Of a stretch of 64,000 bases of DNA, positions 33,100 through 42,299 are shown one piece after another. Position 1 is the stretch's first letter. The number at the start of each line of letters is the position of its first letter. The stretch is from Ariolimax columbianus (lineage: Eukaryota; Mollusca; Gastropoda; Stylommatophora; Arionidae), in the NCBI GenBank assembly GCA_036924085.1, contig JAVGWX010000005.1, positions 92,201,764 through 92,265,763 of the forward strand, read 5' to 3'. Made by a program: the position numbers and the translations under genes. Below the pieces are notes generated by a model. The model was given only the letters and a program-made list of their open reading frames with translations. It was not told the origin of the DNA and ran no database searches.

Positions 33100-33627
33100 T
33101 GAGAGTTGTCCGCACACCAGGCGATCAACATCTCTGTGACATTACCAGGCTTGTCCTCTGGCTAAATGCACTCCGGCTACGATATCTACCTCTGTACGTT
33201 ATCAGCCATAACTATCATGCTGGACGCAGAAGAGATGCAGACCAGCGGACATTGCACACCTGCCCCACTGTGTCAACACCCCAGGTGGCGGGGAATGCTA
33301 GGCGTACCATCCCTGCATAGAAGCCAAGAAAATAAAGGGAAAAAGAGATACCCCACTCACATGCAAATGCTACGTTTCTGGCAGGACGTGACGATCCTGG
33401 GATACAGACACACTGGACTGCCTCTCTTCCGGGTAAACCAGTCCATCTCATATATCACATATCATCATTGCACCCTATAGACACGAGTAGTGAAGACTCG
33501 ATAGTCTGGTAAGACAACTTCCATAGGAGAGAAAACTCTGATCGTAAACAACTGCTGCCTTGCAGATAGGCTGGGGACAGCCAAAGGCTAAGGAGGGCAT
33601 CCCTACAGAAACGCCTGTTGAAATCGG
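33100..33627 (+). other. LINE leader or decayed ORF1 region
   Basis: Between the hairpins and the endonuclease there are only frames of about 70-105 codons (for example 33099-33320 and 33166-33480), with no domain I recognise. In related elements an ORF1 for an RNA-binding protein lies here; it has either decayed or is absent. Confidence 0.4.
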
Positions 33628-34088
33628 ATGCACGGGGCCGCAAGCCTAACAAAACAGTGCAACGTAAATCACAGTATGATGGCAGTACAACCTATTCGAA
33701 AAACGTATGGCGCTCATCCTGAGGAGTCCCGCCAGGCAGCGATAGCGCCGGGCCCCACGCCTCGAAGGGGCCCACCCTTGACTACTGGTGGTCACCCACC
33801 CATGTGTCGTGGAGTCAAGGCACATGGCTATGGGGAAACGACTATTGGCCAAAACCTCAAGACCCTCAAAATATTACAGTGGAATGCGGAGGGAGTCATT
33901 AACAAAAAACTTTCCCTAACACACCACCTGCATGAAGGTAAGATTGACGTGGCATGTATCCAGGAAACGCACCTCTACAATAACCATAAATTCTCAATCA
34001 GAGGATACCAGACTTTCCGTCTAGATAGAGAAGGCCACAAAGGAGGGGTCCTGATACTGACCAGAAACTGCATAGCGCGGTATCTGTC
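33628..34088 (+). pseudogene. LINE pol, segment 1: start of APE-type endonuclease
   Basis: This frame encodes KILQWNAEGV at about residues 80-90 (first endonuclease motif, with the conserved Asn), ACIQETHL (conserved Glu) and GGVLILTR, all typical of the apurinic-like endonuclease that nicks target DNA for target-primed reverse transcription. The first ~75 residues are not recognisable as domain sequence; the ATG at 33628 is simply the first in frame. The frame ends at a stop near 34116 because of a one-base deletion near 34088-34091: an extra A in the GTCAATCAC run would rejoin it to the next segment. A homopolymer sequencing error is as likely as real decay. Confidence 0.85.
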
Positions 34089-34091
34089 AAT

Positions 34092-35763
34092 CACACCGGA
34101 CAAGCAGAAATTGTAGGAGTTGACATAATGGCTCAAGAGACGAAGCTCCGCATTTTCAATCTGTACGGACCACCAAACAGAGACCTATCGCTCTCGAGTA
34201 TGGAGGTCAGAGACTCTAACTGCATAGTGGTTGGAGATTTCAACAGCCACTCGGAGAGATGGGGATACTCTGACACAGACAGCAGAGGTGACGAAGTGGA
34301 AGATTGGGAGATAGATGCAAATCTCTCCCTAATCAATAGGCCGGAGGATAGCCCTAGCTTCTATTCAAGAACATGGCATACCACCTCGACTCCAGATTTG
34401 GCCTTCTCCACACAGGACATACACTATAAAATAGACCGCCAGGTGCTAAACCAACTGGCAGGTAGCGACCACAGGCCGATCAGGCTAACCATTGACATGG
34501 AAGTAGGCCCACAGGAAACAAAACCGCTCCCACGTTGGAATTACAAACGAGCCGACTGGGACAGATTTGCAATCCTGACAGATGGGCTGTGTGAAACCAT
34601 CAACACACGAAACACCAAAATGAAGCCCATGGTAGAGAGCCTAAGCAAGGCAATAATGCAAGCCGCCACTGAAACCATCCCAAGAGGAGCTAGGAAAAAC
34701 TATAAGCCCTACTGGAATGATGAGTTACAGAAAGTGGAAGATGCAGTAACAAATGCTAGGAACATGGCAGAACGAGAAAAATCCGTGGAGGCAAACATCG
34801 CCCTCAAAGCCGCCGCGGCGAAGTACAAACACACTCTCAAGCAAACAGCAAGAGAAAGTTGGAAAAATAAAACGGAAAGTTTAAACCTGGACAAAGAAGG
34901 GAACAAGCTATGGAAGCTAGTCAGAGCCATGAATGACGAAACCCCGTCAAATAAACAAATTACTATCAAGCAAGGCGAGAACTTGATCACAGGTAAGAAA
35001 GCCGCAAACGCCTTTGTCGATCACTATGCCAGAGCAAACCACATCAAGGTCCCTGCAGATAAGCATACAGACATTAGCGAAGAGCTAAAGGGACACGAAA
35101 ACATAAATACGGCTCCTGAAGAGCACATGATGGCCAAACTAACAATGCGCGAAATGGAAGAGGCTATGAGAACACTAAAGAAAAGGAAATCTCCCGGAAA
35201 AGACGGGATAACAAACGAAATGCTGATGGGGCTGGGCCAAACAGCGAAGAAAAAACTACTATCAGTCCTGAACCAAAGCTGGAAAAGGGGTATTGTACCC
35301 CAGGCATGGAAAGATGCAATACTGGTACCAGTACCAAAAACAGGAAAGGATAAAACAGATCCAAATGGATACAGGCCCATAAGCCTACTGAGCTGTGTCG
35401 GCAAGCTGATGGAACGGATGATAAACACCAGACTGATGTGGCATCTGGAAGAAAAACGAATACTAATTCCACAGCAAGCCGGCTTTAGACAGCACAGATC
35501 CACTGAGGACCAGGTCATCCTCATAGCCCAGGAGATAGAAGATGCCTACCAGGCACAGAAACACACAGTAGCTGTTTGGGTGGATCTGGAAAAGGCATTT
35601 GACAAAGTCTGGAAGGATGGACTTAGAGTCAAGCTAAGAAGAAGTGATGTCTGTGGGAAGATGTACAAGTGGATCAACCACTACCTCAAACAAAGAACGG
35701 CCAGAGTCCAAGTACAAGGGCAGATGAGCAAAAAGGTGACACTCGAGCAGGGAGTACCCCAAA
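34092..35763 (+). pseudogene. LINE pol, segment 2: rest of endonuclease and N-terminal two thirds of RT
   Basis: Counting from the ATG at 34128: GDFNSH at residues 36-41, STPDLAF near 87-93 and SDHRP at 113-117 are the catalytic endonuclease motifs. A Lys/Glu-rich linker follows (about 150-330). RT motifs then appear in order: KSPGKDGI (~355), the NGYRPISLLS palm motif (~413), QQAGFRQHRSTEDQ (~450) and the catalytic Asp-bearing VDLEKAFDKVW (~485). The frame leaves the GVPQGG motif at 35753-35765 because of one extra A in AAAGGGGG, and then runs to a stop near 35840. All catalytic residues of this part are present. Confidence 0.93.
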
Positions 35764-37119
35764 GGGGGAGTATTGTCACCCACACTCTTCCTGGTATATA
35801 TAAACGATATTACAGAAAATATACCAAGAAGAGTCCATAGCTCAATGTTTGCAGACGATCTGGCTATGTGGACCTCTGAAAAGAATCTCACCATAGCAAG
35901 AAATCGGATGCAGACGGCCCTAACATCGCTGGAAGAGTGGGCGAACTCATGGCTGGTCAAAATAAACGAGGAGAAAACCACGTGCACAATATTCTCGCTC
36001 TCATTAAAACCCCAAAGTACAAAATTAAGCCTAAATGGCAAAATCCTGCAGCCAAACGACAACCCAACCTATCTGGGAGTCACATTTGATCGGCGCATGA
36101 CATGGAAAAGTCAGATTGAGAGAAACCGAATGAAAGCCAGAGAAAGAATGGCGATCATGAGGAAACTTGCTGGCACAAGCTGGGGAGCAGACGAAGGCAT
36201 ACTAAAGAAACTGTACACTGGAAGAGTGAGACCAGTTCTCGAGTATGGCATCGCGGCATGGACAACAGCAGCGAAGGCGAACTTCGATAAAGTTAACAAA
36301 CTTCAAAACCAAGCCATGAGAATTATAACAGGTGGCATGAAGTCAACGCCAATTGTAGAACTTGAAAAGATTACAAAACTGCAATCCATGACCGACAGAA
36401 GAGACTGCAGAGCCCAGCTGCAGTCAGAGAAACTCCGAAGACTGACGGACCATCCAATGTACCAGAGACTTAACAATTTGGGAACTGGGAAACTAAAGCG
36501 GAGAAACTTTGCAGAAATAGCCAAAGCAAAGATGCACGAAGATCCCATAAACGCACTAACAACACCAAAACCCATCACTACTGTACGAAAACCTACCTGG
36601 AGGCAGGATATATTTCCAGAGGTGGTAGAAAATATACCAGGTATTGCAAACAAAAACTGCCAGACTGAAAAAGAAAGGAGAGACACTACCCTAAGCTTCA
36701 TAACGAAAAGCTACCCAAGCATGGACTGGACCCATGCATACACCGACGGTTCTGTAACAAACACTACACAGAACGGAGGGGCAGGAGCATTCCTAAACCT
36801 ACCAAATGGCAGAAAAATAACACTGTCATTCGCTACTGGTAAGTACACAAGCAATTTCAGAGCGGAGGCAGAGGCACTGAGGGCGGCAGTGGAAGAAATG
36901 GCAACACACAGTGAAAATGAGAGCCATATAGTCTTGCTGACAGATGCTCTCGCCGTAGTCACAGCGCTAAAAAGCCAGAAAAACACTGAGCTTAATGACT
37001 TAAGAGCAGCACTCTGCAAACTGTGCCAGCTGTCCGCACCAAAAAGGGTAGTGGTACAGTGGGTTCCGTCACACTGCAACATCCAAGGCAACGAGGAGGC
37101 AGACAGACTGGCAAAATAA
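35764..37119 (+). pseudogene. LINE pol, segment 3: C-terminal RT, thumb and RNase H
   Basis: Opens with LSPTLFLVYIND and the active-site FADD (about 26 residues in), so RT catalytic residues are intact. YLGVTFDRRMTWKSQI and a thumb/connection region follow. RNase H starts at YTDGSV (nt ~36738, first Asp), then AEAEAL (Glu), LLTDALA (second Asp) and VPSHCNIQGNEEAD (His and last Asp), so all four carboxylates and the His are present. The frame ends at TAA 37117-37119 right after RLAK. The copy at 18.4-18.9 kb has GAA there, so this is a nonsense substitution and not the true end. Confidence 0.93.
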
Positions 37120-37530
37120 GGTGCAAGGCTACCACAAACAGATACCAGTATGACGTACGAAGAGTCAAAGCGGCTTATCAAAGCCAGGTACATGACCAAA
37201 TGGGAAACCGAACATACTGGTTACACCAAAAACGATGCCTATTACCAGTTGAACCGAAGAGAGCAGGTCGTTGTCTTCAGACTTCGCACTGGCCACAACA
37301 GACTGAGGTACCACCTATTCAACAAATTGAAGATAGGGTGTACCGACGAATGCCCGTGCGGTACTGGTAAAATGACCACTGAACATCTGCTGCAGAACTG
37401 CCCGACATACGGGGATCAGAGAGAGCAGATGTGGCCATTGCCAGTGGAACTGCAAGACAAGCTTTATGGTAGTGGCGAGAGTCTCAGGATGACCGCCGCT
37501 TTTTTCGAAAAAATAATGGTTACTGTCTGA
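37120..37530 (+). pseudogene. LINE pol, segment 4: C-terminal tail with zinc-knuckle-like motif
   Basis: Continues in the same frame after the premature stop: MTYEESKRLIKARYMTKW, a region rich in Tyr and Arg (VVFRLRTGHNRLRYHL), then CPCGTGKMTTEHLLQNCP, a CxCx8Hx4C arrangement typical of the knuckle following RNase H or RT in many LINEs. Ends with TGA at about 37528-37530. Translated only if the stop at 37117 is read through or is a sequencing error. Confidence 0.85.
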
Positions 37531-37540
37531 CTGTGTACGC

Positions 37541-37558
37541 AGAAGAAGAAGAAGAAGA
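37541..37558 (+). repeat. GAA-type 3' tail of the LINE
   Basis: AGAAGAAGAAGAAGAAGA directly follows GACTGTGTACGC and precedes the duplicated block. The truncated copy at 18368 has the same tail. A short-repeat tail in place of poly(A) is known in the I group and in some other LINEs. Confidence 0.9.
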
Positions 37559-38533
37559 ACCCTCGAGGAAGGCGAAAGAGAAGCCGTCTAACATAACTTT
37601 TCTATAAATCCCACGCCATACGATTTCTATTACATGGAACGTCTTCTTGATCCATGCTTCATATATCTCCTGGCTTCTAGTCCGTCTTCTTCAGCTCCTC
37701 CCTCACCCCCATATGCCAAATATTACCTGGACCGCCTTCTTGAGGTATGACCCCCTAATGCGTGGACCGTCTTCTTCAGCTCCGCCCCATATGGCTCCTG
37801 TTGCCTGGACCGTCTTCATCAGCTCTGCCCCATATGGCTCCTGTTGCCTGGGCCGTCTTCATCAGCTCTGCCCCATATGGCTCCTGTTGCCTGGACCGTC
37901 TTCATCAGCTCCGCCCCATCTGGATCCTGTTACTTGGACCGTCTTCTTCAGCTCCGCCCCATATGGCTCCTGTTACCTGGACCGTCTTCTTCAGCTCCGC
38001 CCCATATGGCGCCTGTTGTCTGGAACATCTTCTTAAGTTCGGCCTCATATTGCGGCTGTTGTCTGGAACTTCTTCTTAAGCTCGGCCTCATATTGCGGCT
38101 GTTGTCTGGACCGTCTTCTAGAGCTTCCCCCCCCCCCCCTCTCCTTTTTTCTCACCTTAACTTATTTTATTATCTTATCTTCTTATTTTCCTTCCTTATC
38201 TTTATTTCTAACACTATCTGCTTACGTTACTACCTTTTCTAATTTCCTCACCTTATCCTATTTTTGTATGTTCTTTTTATTTTCTTATATTACCTTCTTT
38301 TCTCGCCTTATCTTTTTTTCTGATCTTTTCTCATTTCTCACCTTATCTTAGTTTTATTATCTCATCTTTTATTTTTCTAATCTTACATTATATTTGCTTA
38401 CCTTATCTTCCTATTTTCTTTTTTTTATTATTATCTTACATGCCATTCTAATTTCCACTTTCCAAAAAATTACAAATTTTTTTACAAATGAAAAGGCCTT
38501 ACCCGAGTTTCGAGTTATTAGTAAAACGAGTGT
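37559..38533. repeat. Copy 2 of ~1-kb direct duplication
   Basis: Almost identical to 29021-30038, lacking one 43-bp unit. Begins immediately after the GAA tail and ends at ACGAGTGT, after which unrelated sequence (GTTACTTTGTTCATTTAAGA) follows. If copy 1's left flank and copy 2's right flank are joined, they give an uninterrupted locus with a single copy, consistent with an insertion that duplicated about 1 kb of target. Confidence 0.95.
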
Positions 38534-38720
38534 GTTACTTTGTTCATTTAAGACTAGGCCTATTTTCTCTATGATCGACCTGGGAATATTTCAGGTGTAC
38601 TGTGACCCGCAGACAGGTGAGACGCGCTGCTTAAATTCACGAAATAATCAAACGGAAAGGTGTATCACAGAAATGTCAGTATAGGAAAATAATAATGTTG
38701 TTTTGTTCTTAAGGACGAAA
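38534..38720. other. Unannotated stretch right of the duplication
   Basis: Presumably the original right flank of the insertion locus; no gene recognised. Confidence 0.4.
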
Positions 38721-38734
38721 CCTCACTCCGATGT

Positions 38735-39075
38735 TCAGTAGCAGTAACAGATGTAGTAGTAGTGGTAATGGCAGTAGTAACCGTAGTAGTAGTAGTGGCA
38801 GAAATAATAGTAGTAGTAGTAGTAGTTATAGTAAGTAGTCATATTAATAGTAGTAGTAGTAGTAGCAGTAGCAATAATAGTAGTTATAGTAGCAGTATTA
38901 GTAGTTGTGGAAGTAGTAGTAGTAGTAGTTATTTTAGTATTAATAGTGGCAGTAGTAGTAGTATTAGTAGTAGCAGTAATAGTACTAGTAGTGGTATTCG
39001 TAGCTGTGGAAGTAATAGTAGTAGTAGTAATAGTAGTAGTGGTAATTAGTAGTAACGGAAGTGATAGTATCAATA
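38735..39075. repeat. AGT-rich trinucleotide region
   Basis: Interrupted (AGT)n/(AAT)n. Ser-, Val- or Thr-rich frames on both strands are compositional. Confidence 0.95.
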
Positions 39076-39294
39076 GTAGTTGATGTTGGTGCTATCCTCT
39101 CTTCTCTGCAGCAGCAATAGATGGACAGAAAAAAACCTGTGTGAATGTAATATCAAGGCAAGAAGTAGCAGATGTCGAAGATCCATACATCCAACCTTTA
39201 CTGATGATATGGTAAATGGTTCTCATTTGTCAACGAAAACCATTTTGAATGAGAACAATGCATGTGAATAATGGAGTTTTCCCATGCAATGGAT

Positions 39295-39480
39295 CTGATT
39301 AGTAAAGTGGTCGAGCGCTCCTTTATGAAACACAGGCTTCAGTTTGATCCCGTTTATCAACACGTTCCAGGCGAGTCAGCTGTAAATATTGAACTGGACA
39401 CCCAACTTCACAGAAAACTGACTAGGAGAACAGAAATGCCATAACACTTCATGCCCGACGAAATTGTCTGCCAAATGTCC
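39295..39480 (+). mobile_element. tRNA-derived SINE
   Basis: Head: AAGTGGTCGAGCGCTCC (A-box region) and CTTCAGTTTGATCCCG (B-box-like) about 35 bp apart, followed by GGCGAGTCAGCTGTAAAT and a body ending near CACTTCATGCCCGACGAA. The GTCAGCTGTAAAT phrase resembles the minus strand of 54000-54025, pointing to a shared core. Confidence 0.6.
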
Positions 39481-39984
39481 GAGTAAAATTTTTAACCCCA
39501 TGCAATATATCATTGACAGAACACAGAACAGCTAATACGCTTTAAACCATTCAACAAAACATATAACCCAATTTAAATATAAACACAGAAGCCATGTAAT
39601 GAAGCGTTAACGCTAATTTCCATTTCAGTAATCCTATGTCCCCGGGGGCAACAATTAATTAGTAATCAACGGATAACAGACTTTCTATTGTGGTAGAGAT
39701 GTGTAACCCACATAGTGGGGCGAGCCAATGATCAGGTCATGGTCATGGTTAGCTAAAATATATTGACCAAGATCCTACCCGGTATCTCCACATGGAAACA
39801 CGCTTTGATTCTCCTCGACCCTGTGTTTCTGTTAGTGGTTCGATATCTGCCATTGCACTGGAGTTAGGAGGGTCAAGGCTTAACTTCATCAGTACGTCTT
39901 GGGAAAAGCCTCTGCAATCAGCCACTAAATAAACATAGTCAAGAGTAAATAGCGAGTAGTTCCGAACAATCGCCAAAGCAACAC
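39481..39984. other. Unannotated stretch
   Basis: No gene or repeat supported. A weak minus-strand tRNA-like phrase around 39770-39800 was not convincing. Confidence 0.35.
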
Positions 39985-40790
39985 CATCATCAACAACAAC
40001 CATAGACAACAACAGCATTTACGGTAACAACAACACAAACTCCAACTACACCAATAACAATACTAGTAAAATCAATAACTACAGCAGTAGGAACGACATC
40101 AGCATCAACAGCAACAGCAACAACACCACCAATAGCAACAATTCCAACACCAACAATAGCAAGAATACCAACAACACTACATACAACAACACCGACATCA
40201 GAAACAAGCACCACAACAATAACACCATCAACACCAACAACAATACCAACACAAACAATATCAACAACCCAGACACCATCATCAACGACACCAACAACAT
40301 GAACAACAACAACAACACCAGAAACGAAAACATTAGTAACATAAACAGCAAAAACATCATCAACAACAACAACAATACCAACACCAACAATAATACAAAC
40401 AACATCAGCAGGAGCAACAACAACATCAATAACACCATCATGAACAACAACAACAGCAATATCAATCAGCAGCAGCAACAACTACTACAACAACACCATC
40501 AACAACAACCACATTAACGTGGACAACAACAAAAGTCCAACAATACCAACAACAACAATAGCAATACCAACAGCTACAGCAGCAGGAACAAGCACCAATA
40601 GCAAGAATAGCAACACCACCAATAACAACAACACCAACAACAAGAATACCAACAACAGCAACATTAGCAGCAGGAAAAACCACCACAAAACTAACACCAT
40701 CAACAACAACAACATTACCAACAACAACACCATCAACAACAACACCACCAGTCCCCAAAAATGAGCAACAACAAAAACACCAACATCAAC
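39985..40790. repeat. CAA/ACC-rich trinucleotide region
   Basis: About 800 bp dominated by ACA, CAA, ACC and AAT triplets with triplet register largely kept (Asn/Thr/Gln-rich one way, Val/Leu-rich the other). Phrases such as ACCATCAACAACAAC recur, so segmental duplication within the array is likely. Confidence 0.95.
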
Positions 40791-40794
40791 CCGA

Positions 40795-40990
40795 GTAATA
40801 CTTGGACATTGAAAGAAAAGGACAACTGTAACCTTCCAATCTAGTCGTAAAGGGCGACTAAAAAAGGCTGGGTTTGGCGTTAGCAATTTCATCATGTAAA
40901 ACATTAACATCAACTGCATCTTCTAGAACTCTGGTACGGGCTTCCTGTAACATGGTTAGCTGTCGTAGTTCACCGTTGATTAATAGGGAA
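40795..40990 (+). mobile_element. Dispersed SINE-like family B, plus copy
   Basis: Contains AGTCGTAAAGGGCGACTAAA, then GCGTTAGCAATTTCATCATG, then GCTTCCTGTAACATGGTTAG. Ends in ATGATGATGATG, probably a tail repeat. Same internal order as the copies at 59730 and 63185. Confidence 0.55.
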
Positions 40991-41194
40991 GAAAAAAGCT
41001 AAATGATGATGATGGATGAGACAATGTTGACAGATAACATGAACGATGACGGGGCTGGCTGGCCTGAGAGTGCAGGTATCTAGTGTTCGTTATCTGACAT
41101 AGCTGTGTGATTCTTGTAGCCCTCCAGTGTTTCTCCTGGTGTCAACACGCCATGTTCCTGACAACACACTTTACCTTACCTTTATATGGCTGTA

Positions 41195-42135
41195 CGGTCA
41201 TTGTGTGGGCTCTCAGTGCATACTATCGGTTCTCGGTCTTTGATGTGGGTTCTCGGTGCATAATGTCGGTTCTCGTTCTTTGATGTTGGTTCTCAGTGCA
41301 TACTGTCGGTTCTGGGTCTTTGATGTGGGTTGTCAGTGCGTAATGTCGATTCTCGTTCGTTGTGTTGGTTCTCAGTGCATACTGTCGGTTCTCGGTCTTT
41401 GATGTGGGTTCTCAGTGGATACTGTCGGTTCTCGTTATTTGATGTTGTTATCAGTGCATACTGTCGGTTCTCGGTCTTTGATGTCGGTTCTCAGTGCATA
41501 CTGTCGGTTCTCATTCTTTGATGTGGGTCCTCAGTGAATGCTGTCGGTTCTCCGTCATCGATATGGGTTCTTAGTGTAGGATGTCAGTCGGTTCTCGGTC
41601 ATTGATGTCGGTTCTCAGATTTAATTGTTGGGTTTCCGTCTTTCATGTGGGTTGTCAGGTTTGGTTTCTGGTTCTCAATCTTTGATGTGAGTTTACTGTA
41701 CTTGCTGTGTGTTCTCAGTCATTGCAGTTGGCTCCCAGTCCTTTGCAGTTGGTTCACAGTCATTGCTGTTGGTTCTCACTTCTTGTAGTTGGTTCCCAGT
41801 CTCTGATGTGGGTTATCAGTCCTTTCTGTAGGATGTCCGTCCTTGCTGTTGGTTCTCAGTTCTTGCAGTTAGTTCCCAGTTTTTGCAGTGGATTCTCAGT
41901 CTGTGATTTGTGTTCCCAGTCCTTGCTGTGGGTTCTCAATCCTTGCAATTGGTTCTCAGTCCTTGCAGTGTGTTCTCGGTCCTTGTAGTGTGTTCTCAGT
42001 TCTTGTAGTATGTTCTCAGTCCTTGTAGTGTGTTCTCAGTCCTTGTAGTGTGTTCTCAGTCTTTGTAGTGAGTTCCAGGTCCTTGCAGTGGGTTCTCAGT
42101 ATCTGATGTTGGTTCCTATTTCTTTCTGTAGGATG
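41195..42135. repeat. Two adjoining minisatellites (about 40 bp and about 20-23 bp)
   Basis: Left part (41195-41640): unit built from GGTTCTCAGTGCATACTGTC and GGTTCTCGGTCTTTGATGTG. Right part (41700-42135): shorter units TTCTCAGTCCTTGCAGTGTG. Both share GGTTCTCAGT, so one probably evolved from the other. Confidence 0.9.
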
Positions 42136-42299
42136 TCAGTGGCTAAGTGTACCCGGTTGTGTAGCCGCTGTTGCTGTCGTCCTAGTGTGCTATTTGAGAT
42201 AGTGTGTACGAGAAACAATTCGGGTGGAAGGGTGTAACAATGAGGAGATTTACGGTTTGGTAAGTCAGCTGTTTTATATCTGAGGCGCATGTCATAGTA

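Larger units (their letters stand above)
32065..37558 (+). mobile_element. Non-LTR retrotransposon (LINE) with APE endonuclease, RT and RNase H; nearly full length, inactivated
   Basis: Order of parts: 5' region with 18S-like units and hairpins (to about 33100), possible ORF1 remnant or leader (33100-33627), one long pol-type ORF (33628-37530) and a 3' end of about 15 bp plus a GAA tail at 37541-37558. EN-RT-RNase H order with an APE-type endonuclease places it in the Jockey/I group; the I or Nimb clades, which carry RNase H, are candidates, but I cannot assign the clade by eye. No convincing gag-like ORF1 with CCHC knuckles is seen. Damage is slight: two single-base indels and one stop. Other copies of this family lie at 729-1625 and 18368-18951. 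The 5' boundary is uncertain because similarity to 18S fades gradually. Confidence 0.9.

Noticed and set aside
32065..37558. R2-type (restriction-like endonuclease) rDNA element
   Set aside because: The endonuclease is N-terminal and APE-like (QWNAEG, QETH, GDFNSH, SDHRP), and an RNase H follows the RT, unlike R2.
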